From 38-11 sp927435965 (GTDB lineage Bacteria; Bacillota; Clostridia; Tissierellales; Dethiosulfatibacteraceae): DNA of 14,838 nucleotides. The notes under the pieces are model-generated. The model had not been told where the DNA came from, searched no databases, and was given only the letters and a program-made list of their open reading frames with translations. Position numbers and translations under genes: made by a program. Shown piece after piece: positions 1 to 7,940 of the stretch. The DNA lies in assembly GCA_927435965.1 (NCBI GenBank), contig CAKMKB010000176.1, positions 1-14,838 on the forward strand, read 5' to 3'. The stretch's first letter is position 1, and each line of letters begins with the position of its first letter.

Positions 1-969
1 GCAATGTCAATTGCTGAAGTAGGTGATGATGTTTACGGTGATGATAATACTGTAAATCGATTAGAGTTATTGGCTGCTGCAATGACAGGAAAGGAAGCAG
101 CCCTGTTTGTTCCCTCTGGAACAATGGGAAACCAAATAGCCATTATGACGCATACCAACCGTGGAGATGAAATAATTGCCGGCGTCAACTCACATATAGT
201 CCATTATGAAGCAGGCGCACCAGCCATTCTTTCCGGAGTCAATTATGCTTTGGTTAACAATTCTGACAACAGAATATATGCTGACGATGTTGAGCGCTTA
301 ATAAGACCAGATAACGTTCATTTTCCAAGAACATCTCTTCTGTGTCTAGAAAACGCTTTAACAGATGGTAGTGTCGTGCCACTAGATGTCATGCGAAACA
401 GTTATGCAATGGCTAAAAAACATAATGTTCCAACTCACCTTGACGGGGCTAGACTGTTTAATGCCGCAGCCTCTCTTGGAGTCGATGCCAAAGAAATAGC
501 AGACTGTTCTGATTCTGTTATGTTTTGTATTTCTAAAGGGCTATGTTCCCCTATCGGTTCCTTACTATGCGGTTCTTCCGAGTTCATAAAAAGAGCACGA
601 TATAATCGAAAAATCTTAGGCGGTGGCATGCGTCAGGCTGGAATACTAGCCGCATGTGGCATCATATCGCTGGAAAAAATGGTTTCAAGACTGCATGAAG
701 ATCATGATAACGCCATATATCTGGCAAATAAGTTGAATGAACTAGACGAAATCAGCGTCAATCTTGATAAGGTTCAAATCAATATGGTTTTTTTCAAGAT
801 TGAGATACCGTCTTTTGATTCCAATCATTTTGTATCTTACATGTATGATAAAGGGGTTAAGATGACTGGCATACGTGTTAATGAATTCAGGTTTGTCACA
901 AACAATGATGTCGGCAAGCAAGATATTGATTACGTTATATCTGCTATAAAAAAATATGTTGAAGAATAG
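1..969 (+). CDS. ltaE: Low-specificity L-threonine aldolase, 5' end missing
   Basis: PLP-dependent enzyme that splits L-threonine or L-allo-threonine into glycine and acetaldehyde; cytosolic. The frame is already open at base 1 and the visible protein begins at the family's AEVGDDVYG block, so roughly 20-25 N-terminal residues lie outside the window; the ATG at position 4 is internal. Numbering from that Met, SHIVHYEAG (63-71) supplies the His that stacks on the PLP ring, HLDGAR (145-150) holds the PLP-nitrogen Asp, and ISKGL (176-180) carries the Schiff-base Lys178. The C-terminal domain is complete and ends in TAG. The metal transporter gene follows 20 bp downstream on the same strand, so the two are probably co-transcribed. 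Family assignment is firm; stereospecificity cannot be read from sequence. Confidence 0.93.
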   Translation, partial: AMSIAEVGDDVYGDDNTVNRLELLAAAMTGKEAALFVPSGTMGNQIAIMTHTNRGDEIIAGVNSHIVHYEAGAPAILSGVNYALVNNSDNRIYADDVERLIRPDNVHFPRTSLLCLENALTDGSVVPLDVMRNSYAMAKKHNVPTHLDGARLFNAAASLGVDAKEIADCSDSVMFCISKGLCSPIGSLLCGSSEFIKRARYNRKILGGGMRQAGILAACGIISLEKMVSRLHEDHDNAIYLANKLNELDEISVNLDKVQINMVFFKIEIPSFDSNHFVSYMYDKGVKMTGIRVNEFRFVTNNDVGKQDIDYVISAIKKYVEE

Positions 970-989
970 AATTTACAGGGGGTTTTAAT

Positions 990-1847
990 ATGCAATACTC
1001 AACAGGCGCTATACTATTTGCCTTTGGTTTGACCCTATTTGCCGGATTATCAACAGGTATAGGAAGCGCATTGGCTTTTTACACCAAACAGACCAATAAG
1101 AAGTTCCTTTCTGGTGCACTGGGTTTTTCTGCAGGGGTTATGATTTATGTATCATTCATTGAGATATTTCCTAAAGCTAAAGAGTCACTTCAGGCTGTAT
1201 TGGGCGAGTCACAAGGACTTTGGGCAACTTCCATCGCTTTTTTTGGTGGCATCGCACTAATAGCTTTAATAGATAAGTTTGTCCCAAGCTATGAAAATCC
1301 TCATGAGATTCACGACTTAACAGATGTTAAGGAATTGAAGGATCTGGTTGAAACGGAAGGGTATGAGCTTCCGAAAAAAACAAGCAATGAGGATAAAGAA
1401 TTAATGCGCATGGGTCTTTTTTCAGCCTTGGCAATCGCTATTCACAATTTCCCTGAAGGTATGGCGACTTTTATGTCCGCTCTTGAAGATCCAGCTCTTG
1501 GAATCAGTATTGCTATAGCTATAGCAATCCACAATATTCCTGAAGGCATCGCTGTGTCGGTTCCAATTTACTTCGCTACTGGTGACAAGAAAAAAGCTTT
1601 TAAATACTCTTTTCTTTCAGGTCTATCTGAACCTTTGGGTGCTATCGTAGCGTATTTCGTACTCATGCGATATAGCAGCGATTTGTTGTTTGGGATTGTA
1701 TTTGCAGGGGTTGCTGGAATTATGGTTTATATCTCTTTGGATGAATTGCTTCCAACTGCAGAAAAATATGGAGAGCATCATATAGCCATATATGGTCTGA
1801 TTGCCGGTATGGCTGTTATGGCTTTCAGTTTGGTGATGCTCGCCTAG
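990..1847 (+). CDS. zupT: ZIP-family divalent metal transporter (ZupT-like)
   Basis: Inner-membrane permease of the ZIP family, which brings zinc and often iron, manganese or cobalt into the cytoplasm. The 285-aa protein has about eight hydrophobic segments and both family metal-site signatures: HNFPEG at 152-157 and HNIPEG at 181-186, in the fourth and fifth membrane segments. GLSEPLGA (211-218) and the DELLPTAEKYGEHH stretch (251-264) are also typical of ZupT. The loop at about 100-140 is acidic and lysine-rich, where ZIPs usually have a variable cytoplasmic loop. A GGGGG ribosome binding site lies 7 bases before the ATG. The gene follows the threonine aldolase gene closely and ends at a strong terminator. 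Metal preference is not determinable here. Confidence 0.93.
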   Translation: MQYSTGAILFAFGLTLFAGLSTGIGSALAFYTKQTNKKFLSGALGFSAGVMIYVSFIEIFPKAKESLQAVLGESQGLWATSIAFFGGIALIALIDKFVPSYENPHEIHDLTDVKELKDLVETEGYELPKKTSNEDKELMRMGLFSALAIAIHNFPEGMATFMSALEDPALGISIAIAIAIHNIPEGIAVSVPIYFATGDKKKAFKYSFLSGLSEPLGAIVAYFVLMRYSSDLLFGIVFAGVAGIMVYISLDELLPTAEKYGEHHIAIYGLIAGMAVMAFSLVMLA

Positions 1848-1869
1848 GAATGTCGCATTCTATACATTG

Positions 1870-1903
1870 AAACGCTTGAACAGTTATGTTCAAGCGTTTT
1901 TTT
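1870..1903 (+). terminator. Rho-independent terminator after zupT
   Basis: A perfect 12-bp inverted repeat (AAACGCTTGAAC at 1870-1881, GTTCAAGCGTTT at 1888-1899) encloses a 6-nt loop and runs into a T stretch through 1903. It ends the ltaE-zupT unit. The aldolase gene on the other strand stops at 1921, so the same stem could also slow transcription from that side, although its T tract there is short. Confidence 0.92.
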
Positions 1904-1920
1904 ACTGATCTGAGTAATTC

Positions 1921-2847
1921 TTATATCCGATTGCTGGAGTTCAAAACACTTTTTATTTTATGTTTTACCATGTTTTTTATCGCTTCTCTTGCTGGACTCA
2001 AGTATTTTCTCGGATCAAAATCCTCTGGGTTATTAGCCATGTATTCCCTGATTGATGCAGTCATGGCAAGACGAAGATCTGTATCAATATTTATTTTGCA
2101 GATACCCATCGTAGTGGTTCTGAAAAGCATCTCTTCTGGAACGCCTTGAGCACCCTTTATTTCACCACCAAATTGGTTGCATTTTGCAACAAATTCCGGT
2201 AAAACTGTAGAAGCACCATGTAAAACCAGTGGGAACCCCGGAAGCAACTTGGCAATTGTCTCTAAACGAGCAAAGTCCAAGCTTGGATCTCCTTTGAACT
2301 TATAAGCGCCGTGGCTGGTGCCAATAGCGATAGCTAGAGAATCGCAGCCTGTTTTATGAACAAATTCTGCAGCCTGGTCTGGATCTGTATAGCTAGAATC
2401 CTTAGAGCTAACTTTTACATCATCCTCAACCCCAGCCAGTCGTCCCAGTTCAGCCTCTACTACTACACCCTTTGCGTGGGCATACTCGACTACTTTTTTT
2501 GTCAAGGCTATGTTCTCTTCAAAAGGGAATTTTGAGCCATCTATCATAACAGAGGTGAAACCACCATCGATGCATGATTTCGCAATCTCAAAATCTTCAC
2601 CATGATCCAGATGAAGGCAAATAGGTAAGTCAGTGTCCTCTAGAGCAGCCTCCACCAATTTCATCAAATAAACGTGCTTCGCATATTTTCTTGCACCTGC
2701 GGAAACCTGGAGAATTAGGGGTGATTGTTCTTCCTTTGCTGCTTCAACAATACCCTGAATGATTTCCATATTATTGACATTAAACGCACCAATGGCATAT
2801 TTACCATAAGCTTTATTGAAAAGTTCTGCTGATGTTACTAACGGCAT
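1921..2847 (-). CDS. fba: Class II fructose-1,6-bisphosphate aldolase
   Basis: Zinc-dependent aldolase of glycolysis and gluconeogenesis that interconverts fructose-1,6-bisphosphate with dihydroxyacetone phosphate and glyceraldehyde-3-phosphate; cytosolic. The 308-aa protein is normal length for the short bacterial class II type. Visible signatures are HLDHG (79-83), with the catalytic Asp81 and zinc ligand His82, VEAELG (130-135), GTSHG (177-181) with zinc ligand His179, VLHGAST (208-214) with zinc ligand His210, and the phosphate-binding NIDTD (253-257). A GGGAGG ribosome binding site (2856-2861) sits 8 bases before the ATG. The gene starts 31 bp after the PPi-type phosphofructokinase gene on the same strand, so two consecutive glycolytic steps appear to share one transcript. 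Confidence 0.96.
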   Translation of the reverse strand: MPLVTSAELFNKAYGKYAIGAFNVNNMEIIQGIVEAAKEEQSPLILQVSAGARKYAKHVYLMKLVEAALEDTDLPICLHLDHGEDFEIAKSCIDGGFTSVMIDGSKFPFEENIALTKKVVEYAHAKGVVVEAELGRLAGVEDDVKVSSKDSSYTDPDQAAEFVHKTGCDSLAIAIGTSHGAYKFKGDPSLDFARLETIAKLLPGFPLVLHGASTVLPEFVAKCNQFGGEIKGAQGVPEEMLFRTTTMGICKINIDTDLRLAMTASIREYMANNPEDFDPRKYLSPAREAIKNMVKHKIKSVLNSSNRI

Positions 2848-2878
2848 TATAATTACCTCCCATTTTTATTTATTTTTG

Positions 2879-4099
2879 TTATTCTTTATTCAGTAATTTT
2901 GGCACTTGAGGAGCTCTTAGCCATGAAGGCTGTGGTAGTCCTGAGCCTAAAAGTGGTCTGACGTAAAATTTGAACTCATCTGTTACATCGTTCCCCGCCT
3001 TGTTTATGAATTCATCAGGCATTGTTTTTGTTTTGCCGGCAATCTGATCAAATAACTCAAGACGATAATCAACTGAGTAATTCCCGGTCCTTTTAATTGC
3101 TATCGAACCATCGACATCATTCCACATCGCTATCTGTACAGCGCGCTCACCAACCTCACGAGCCTCATGCTGATCCACATCAGACACACAACCGAAGAAA
3201 GACCTCTGCAGATAGCCAAATGTATCGCTGCGAACACGTGAAAGCTTGAGTTTATCCTTTATCTCAGCTGATAGCAAATCCCCCAAGGCACCTGTTCCGG
3301 ACAGCAATATGTTACCGTGAGCATCCTTCTCTACTTCCTTCCCGAGTTTGGTGACTATCGGTGTTCCGTATTCATCTGTTATACCCTCTGAAACAGCTAC
3401 TACACACATGCCATGTCTGTCATGGACCGACTTGACATCTGAAAGAAACTGATCCATGATGAATTTTCTTTCAGGCAGATAAATCAGATGGGGTCCATCG
3501 GCATCATATTTTTTTGCAATCGCAGAAGATGCGGTCAAAAAACCTGCATGGCGACCCATAACAACACCAATGTATGCACCTTTTAAAGCCCTGACATCGA
3601 GATTAACACCCATAAATGCCTGAGTGACAAATCTAGCTGCAGATCCAAACCCTGGTGTATGATCATTAAGCATCAAATCGTTGTCTATGGTTTTAGGCAC
3701 GTGAATCACTCTTAGTTCATAATTTGCATTTTTAGCTTCTTCATTGACAATTCGCGCAGTGTCTGAAGAATCATTCCCTCCAATATAGAAAAAATACCTG
3801 ATCTCGTGGGCGCGCAACACACGAAATATCTCCTTGCAATACTCACTGTCAGGCTTGACTCTTGTGGACATCAAAGCCGACGCTGGTGTTAAAGCTACCT
3901 GTTCCAGATTATGTGAGGTTTCTTGTGTAAGGTCCAGGAACTCTTCGTTGATGATTCCCTCCACACCATGCATGGCCCCATATACCCTTTCAACCTGGGT
4001 ATACTTTCTGGACTCCATCACGATTCCAACCAGTGTCTGATTGATAACAGCAGTAGGACCGCCACTTTGAGCAATTAAAACCTTTCCTTTTAGTCCCAT
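2879..4099 (-). CDS. pfp: 6-phosphofructokinase, pyrophosphate-dependent type
   Basis: PfkA-superfamily enzyme that phosphorylates fructose-6-phosphate to fructose-1,6-bisphosphate. Sequence marks point to PPi rather than ATP as donor: the nucleotide-site motif is GGNDS (107-111), with an Asp where ATP enzymes have Gly (GGDGS), and the catalytic loop reads PKTIDND (135-141), with the Lys typical of PPi enzymes in place of the Gly of PGTIDND. SGGPT (12-16), MGRHAG (181-186) and a 406-aa length also fit. PPi use makes the step reversible and saves ATP, which is common in anaerobes. The ribosome binding site GGAGGG is at 4105-4110. The fba gene follows after 31 bp. The first Asp of the classical GGD motif is Asn here, which I believe is a subfamily trait. 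Donor specificity is inferred. Confidence 0.93.
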   Translation of the reverse strand: MGLKGKVLIAQSGGPTAVINQTLVGIVMESRKYTQVERVYGAMHGVEGIINEEFLDLTQETSHNLEQVALTPASALMSTRVKPDSEYCKEIFRVLRAHEIRYFFYIGGNDSSDTARIVNEEAKNANYELRVIHVPKTIDNDLMLNDHTPGFGSAARFVTQAFMGVNLDVRALKGAYIGVVMGRHAGFLTASSAIAKKYDADGPHLIYLPERKFIMDQFLSDVKSVHDRHGMCVVAVSEGITDEYGTPIVTKLGKEVEKDAHGNILLSGTGALGDLLSAEIKDKLKLSRVRSDTFGYLQRSFFGCVSDVDQHEAREVGERAVQIAMWNDVDGSIAIKRTGNYSVDYRLELFDQIAGKTKTMPDEFINKAGNDVTDEFKFYVRPLLGSGLPQPSWLRAPQVPKLLNKE

Positions 4100-4153
4100 A
4101 TCTACCCTCCAAATAATAACGACATGTCTATATAAGTAAACTAATATTTTATA

Positions 4154-4182
4154 ATTATATCAAATTATACCTCAACTCACAA
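4154..4182 (-). promoter_or_regulatory. Promoter of the pfp-fba unit
   Basis: Read on the minus strand, a TTGTGA -35 box (4177-4182) is followed by exactly 17 bp and a perfect TATAAT -10 box (4154-4159). The predicted transcript start is about 50 nt before the pfp ATG. The upstream DUF5131 gene ends at 4232 without a clear terminator, so some read-through into pfp is also possible. Confidence 0.75.
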
Positions 4183-4231
4183 GCACACAGCAAACAACAC
4201 AAAGGGACGTTTTTTTATGACATCATCAAGT

Positions 4232-4954
4232 TTATCCATTGTGGATGTAGTTAATATTTGCTTTTGCTGCCAATGAAAGCTGGTCTTTCCGTTCAATTCT
4301 GTATAGACGATTTTCCTTGACGAACCTGGAGCCTGTCTGTTTGAAATTGAATGAAACTCCTTTGCCAATACACTGTCTTCTAATGTCAAGAACCCAATCA
4401 TATTGACATATTCTAGCTTCAGAACCTGATTCTCCCCCTACTGTCACCTCTTCAATTGACTCATCAAGCCAATTTGAAATATCAATTCTGCCAAGAAGTG
4501 GCTCGCAGATCACTGTCTTATGCCTGATCGGCAATTCCAATAGAATTGGCATCCTATAATCTGCCATTTCCTGATTTTCACAAGTGACACAGATTGTTAC
4601 ATTTTCGTACCCTTCATTCCAATCTTCTGGAAGATTCACGTTAAATCGTTCGATTCTTTTTGTGATGATATAAAAATCGAGATCGGTTCTAAAACGCATT
4701 ATTTTCCAGGCTTCAATACGCCAGTCATCAGCTTCTTCAATAAAAAAATCAGAGCTGAGGCATGTATAGATTGTCTCATCGGACTTCAACTTATACTCTC
4801 CATTTCTTGATTTTTTTAGAGGCAAATCAAAGTTCCCCGTCTTTGCAATAACAGATGAATCTCTATTGAATCGTGCATCCATCCTAAAGACATAACAGTT
4901 TTTACAACCCGTACTTATTTTTTGGCATCCATGCCATGGATTCCATAATGTCAT
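4232..4954 (-). CDS. DUF5131 / phage Gp37-Gp68-like protein
   Basis: Member of the DUF5131 family (also named phage protein Gp37/Gp68), whose biochemical role is not established to my knowledge. The family hallmark is at the N terminus: WNPWHGCxKxSxGCxxCY, giving Cys10, Cys17 and Cys20, followed by the conserved TCLSSDFF, ITKRI, CVTCENQ, VGGESG and FKQTG blocks. The three-cysteine spacing resembles a metal or Fe-S site, which is inference. The protein is full length at 240 aa. I chose the ATG at 4954 because AAGGAT at 4962-4967 then sits at proper spacing; the ATG three codons upstream (4963) overlaps that site. It stands alone between pfp and the divergent propeller gene, with no phage genes around it. 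No clear terminator hairpin follows the stop codon. Confidence 0.88.
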   Translation of the reverse strand: MTLWNPWHGCQKISTGCKNCYVFRMDARFNRDSSVIAKTGNFDLPLKKSRNGEYKLKSDETIYTCLSSDFFIEEADDWRIEAWKIMRFRTDLDFYIITKRIERFNVNLPEDWNEGYENVTICVTCENQEMADYRMPILLELPIRHKTVICEPLLGRIDISNWLDESIEEVTVGGESGSEARICQYDWVLDIRRQCIGKGVSFNFKQTGSRFVKENRLYRIERKDQLSLAAKANINYIHNG

Positions 4955-5002
4955 AATTATCATCCTTGTTTAGATTTGTTTAAAAGACAATTTTGCGTTT
5001 TA

Positions 5003-5031
5003 ATTATACCACGAATCTAATTTTCTGTAAT
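5003..5031 (-). promoter_or_regulatory. Extended -10 promoter of the DUF5131 gene
   Basis: On the minus strand there is TGGTATAAT (5003-5011), a perfect -10 with the TG extension, with ATTACA 17 bp upstream (5026-5031) as a weak -35. The predicted start gives a leader of about 40 nt before the ATG at 4954. Confidence 0.7.
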
Positions 5032-5059
5032 CGAAAAAAGAGCAACTAATCCATGAAAG

Positions 5060-5068
5060 TGATATAAT
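5060..5068 (+). promoter_or_regulatory. Extended -10 promoter of the beta-propeller gene
   Basis: TGATATAAT is a perfect -10 hexamer (5063-5068) with the TG extension; no good -35 box is present at 16-18 bp, which the extension can compensate for. The ribosome binding site AAGGAGG (5086-5092) follows, 7 bases before the ATG at 5100. It lies back to back with the DUF5131 promoter, the two -10 elements being about 50 bp apart. Confidence 0.65.
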
Positions 5069-5099
5069 TAAGTCGATAAATAAACAAGGAGGAAGTGAA

Positions 5100-7289
5100 A
5101 TGAAAAAGCTTTTAATCCTAACATTAATTGTACTTATAATTGGATTACAACCTATACCAGCATTTTCAGAGGAGATATTACCGAATGATTCCATCGCCTT
5201 GCATATAGGAAGTCCGCTGGTTTTAGTCGGTGATACCATGAAGTCTCTCGATTCGGATAATCCTGATGTAGTGCCGGTTATCCATAAGGACAGAACTCTA
5301 GTACCCTTAAGAGCTATCAGCGAACATTTCGGAGCAGAGGTATCATACAACGAGACAGCTCGCGAGGCATCCATTTCATTCAATGGTAGGACATTTGTTT
5401 TTCCAATAGACAAAAATTACTATACTATAATGGAATCCGGCATGATCGAAAAAACAGTGACTTTCGACACGGAATCCCTAATCATACAGGATCGCACTAT
5501 GGTACCCTTAAGAATAATTTGTGAAGATGTGCTCGAAAAAGTTGTGGGATATGATTCAAAGGTTATAACAGTGAGTGCACAAGCAATTGTTCTTGAAACT
5601 GTCATGGTTGATGAAATCAAAACTAAAATCGGACAGGCAATCAAGATCAGCTCAATGATGGAACTGAACAAAATCATGTCTGGAATGACCCTTTATGCAA
5701 CAGAAAGGGATTCTAAGAACGAGTCACTTGCACCGACCGCTGGAGACGACTATTCCTCGACAAATGAACAGGTTGCGGGTGTAAACGAGGCTGATATCAT
5801 CAAGACTGATGGGAAGTATATCTACGTGGCATTGGGAAAATCGATTAAAATCTATCTGGCGAACAATGGCAACCCGATACTGACTGATGAAATTGAAATG
5901 TCAGTGGACCCCGATACCGGTCAATACATCCAGCTAACAGAGATGTATACGGAAGGTGACAGATTGGTGATTTTAGGTGCACGCAACACCTTTTATGATT
6001 GGATTAGACCTATTCCAGAGCCTATGGAAAGCACCGAGAGATCAATTATGCCATATAGGGAAAATATGAGCTACACCTATTGTGGTGTCTACTCTATTGA
6101 CGAAAACGGAAAGAGCCACTTAATCAAGGAACTGGAGATTGAAGGATCCCTGTTATCGAGTCGAAAAATAGACAATGTGGTATATCTTGTCACCAATAAA
6201 TACTTGTACTACAACGCTAATTCGGACAATTTCATACCAACTTTCAGAGATAGCACACAAAATAACGAGTACAAACAGATTCCAATAGACAAAATCATGT
6301 ATTATCCAAATAGATTATCATCTAACTACTTGATTGTATCAGCAATCGACATCTCAGATGACAAGGAACCAGCAAGCATCAATGCTTTTCTCGGAAGCGG
6401 TAATCTGGTTTACATGAGTAATGATGCCTTATACGTGGCTGGCAATGATATCTACACTATATGGGGAACCATAACCAATGTCAGCAAATTCAACGTGGTT
6501 GGAACTAAAATCGGTTTTGCGGGCGGTGGAATGGTAGATGGTTCAATCCTTAATCAATTCTCCATGGATGAGTTTGAAGGCAACCTCAGAGTCGCCACGA
6601 CAAACTGGTTACAGGACAGCAAAAACGCAGTCTATATTCTAGATGGAAGCTTGAATCAGATAGGAAGTATTGAGAACATTGCACCGACTGAGAGAATCTA
6701 CTCCACTCGTTTTATGGGAGACAAAGGCTACATCGTAACATTCAGGCAGATAGATCCTTTGTTTGTCTTGGATTTGAGTGACCCCACTTCGCCTGAAATA
6801 ACTGGAGAACTGAAAGTTCCTGGTTTTTCCAACTACCTGCATCCTATAAGTCAAAATGTCCTTCTTGGCATCGGACAAAATGTCGATGAAAAAACTGGAA
6901 CCCAGTTAGGCATTAAGCTGTCGTTGTTTGATGTTTCGGATCAGGGAAAACCGAGAGAGATAAGCAATCTTGTCCTCGGAAGCAGTGGAAGCTTTGCTGA
7001 GGTTTTAAACAATCACAAGGCATTGATGCTTCATCCGGATAGGAATATGATTGCTTTTGATGCAAGCCTTAGCAATATAAGCGGTGACTATCAGAAATCT
7101 TACTTCTATGGCGCTATGATCATCGAAGCGAGAGAAGATGGCACTTTAAAAGTATTACAGCAGATTTCAAATGAAGGTCTTTACGGATCCCATGTCAAAC
7201 GTGTTATCTATATTGGAGACATACTATACTATGTCCTTGATGACAATATACGGGCTTTTAATATAGACACCTTTAAAGAGATACGATAA
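5100..7289 (+). CDS. Secreted copper amine oxidase N-domain / beta-propeller protein
   Basis: Large exported protein (729 aa) of unknown function. A signal peptide covers about residues 1-23 (KK, then a long Leu/Ile core, then PAFSEE) with no lipobox Cys, so release by signal peptidase I is likely. Residues about 30-160 form a copper-amine-oxidase-like N-terminal domain with its typical repeated motif: DRTLVPLRAISEHFG at 64-78 and DRTMVPLRIICED at 131-143. This domain carries no amine oxidase active site and is thought to be a surface or wall-associated module. From about 222 to the end is a secreted beta-propeller domain (PF09826 type), recognised by VAGVNEADIIKTDGKYIYV at 225-243 and by regularly spaced blade-like strands such as MGDKGYIVTFRQIDPLFVLDL. 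The gene is monocistronic, from an extended -10 promoter to a bidirectional terminator. A calcium or polymer-binding role is possible but unproven. Confidence 0.88.
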   Translation: MKKLLILTLIVLIIGLQPIPAFSEEILPNDSIALHIGSPLVLVGDTMKSLDSDNPDVVPVIHKDRTLVPLRAISEHFGAEVSYNETAREASISFNGRTFVFPIDKNYYTIMESGMIEKTVTFDTESLIIQDRTMVPLRIICEDVLEKVVGYDSKVITVSAQAIVLETVMVDEIKTKIGQAIKISSMMELNKIMSGMTLYATERDSKNESLAPTAGDDYSSTNEQVAGVNEADIIKTDGKYIYVALGKSIKIYLANNGNPILTDEIEMSVDPDTGQYIQLTEMYTEGDRLVILGARNTFYDWIRPIPEPMESTERSIMPYRENMSYTYCGVYSIDENGKSHLIKELEIEGSLLSSRKIDNVVYLVTNKYLYYNANSDNFIPTFRDSTQNNEYKQIPIDKIMYYPNRLSSNYLIVSAIDISDDKEPASINAFLGSGNLVYMSNDALYVAGNDIYTIWGTITNVSKFNVVGTKIGFAGGGMVDGSILNQFSMDEFEGNLRVATTNWLQDSKNAVYILDGSLNQIGSIENIAPTERIYSTRFMGDKGYIVTFRQIDPLFVLDLSDPTSPEITGELKVPGFSNYLHPISQNVLLGIGQNVDEKTGTQLGIKLSLFDVSDQGKPREISNLVLGSSGSFAEVLNNHKALMLHPDRNMIAFDASLSNISGDYQKSYFYGAMIIEAREDGTLKVLQQISNEGLYGSHVKRVIYIGDILYYVLDDNIRAFNIDTFKEIR

Positions 7290-7314
7290 TCACAAGACAA
7301 GCAATATGATCATG

Positions 7315-7365
7315 AAAAAAGCCACATAGGTTGACCCTAACAACGGTTAACTTGTGTGGCTTTTC
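7315..7365. terminator. Bidirectional terminator between the propeller and MaoC genes
   Basis: A 17-bp stem (7320-7336 with 7345-7361, three G-U pairs) closes an 8-nt loop at 7337-7344. It is flanked by a run of A on the left (7315-7320) and T on the right (7361-7364), so it works on either strand. It ends the + propeller gene (stop at 7289) and the - MaoC-like gene (stop at 7376). Confidence 0.9.
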
Positions 7366-7375
7366 ATTTATTAAT

Positions 7376-7840
7376 CTATTTAATTTTAGACTGTTTGGTC
7401 GCCATTACCGTTCCTTCTCCCTCGACCACTACTTCACCTCTTTGGTTGACTATTGTAGTTTTAAGATAGGCGATTTTTTTCTCTTTGATGATTCTAACAA
7501 CCTCTCCACTTGCGGTGATGGTGTCTCCTATTTTTACAGGCGCAACGAATTTGAGTGTCTGCCCAAGATATATGGCATCTGCTCCAGGTATGCACATGCC
7601 AACTATTGTTGACAGAAACGATGCTGTCAGCATTCCATGAGCAATCCTTTCTCCAAATCTTGTTTGCTTTGCATACTCGGCATTGACATGGACAGGATTG
7701 AAATCCGCTATCAGCCCTGCAAATGTGTTGATGTCGGATTCGGTTATTGTTTTGCTGATGCTAGCCTTTTGTCCTATAAACATCTCTTCGATGCTGTAAC
7801 CACTCATATTTAGGCTGTTTTTATCAATGTGTTCATTCAT
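7376..7840 (-). CDS. MaoC-like hot-dog dehydratase ((R)-enoyl-CoA hydratase type)
   Basis: A 154-aa single hot-dog-fold protein of the MaoC/PhaJ family, whose members hydrate trans-2-enoyl-CoA to (R)-3-hydroxyacyl-CoA. The active-site pair is visible: Asp46 and His51 in ADFNPVH (45-51), inside the hydratase-2 motif that continues to GERIAHGM (63-70). The rest (LGQTLKFVAPVKIGDTI, then EVVRIIKEKKIAYLKT) is the usual hot-dog sheet. The start is uncertain: the ATG at 7840 has an AAGGGG-like site about 10 bases upstream, while a TTG at 7846 has tighter spacing and adds two residues. The neighbours are not fatty acid genes, so the substrate is unknown. It is convergent with the propeller gene and shares its terminator. 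Confidence 0.88.
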   Translation of the reverse strand: MNEHIDKNSLNMSGYSIEEMFIGQKASISKTITESDINTFAGLIADFNPVHVNAEYAKQTRFGERIAHGMLTASFLSTIVGMCIPGADAIYLGQTLKFVAPVKIGDTITASGEVVRIIKEKKIAYLKTTIVNQRGEVVVEGEGTVMATKQSKIK

Positions 7841-7940
7841 TTCCAAGATATCCCCTTTATAATAAGATAGTTTTTTGACACTTCTTCTTTGATCAATTAT
7901 ATGACAAAGATAGGTTAAGTCTCATTTTCAATATTCAAAA

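Noticed and set aside
1886..2149. Possible small + strand gene after the zupT terminator
   Set aside because: It is antisense to the conserved C-terminal half of fba, begins in the terminator hairpin and has no ribosome binding site.
4177..4401. Possible small - strand gene between DUF5131 and pfp
   Set aside because: It overlaps the C-terminal end of the DUF5131 gene in another frame on the same strand, without a ribosome binding site, and runs into the pfp promoter.
7851..7940. Promoter for the MaoC-like gene
   Set aside because: A TATAAT is present on the minus strand in this gap, but without a -35 box or TG extension at proper spacing, so I could not support it.
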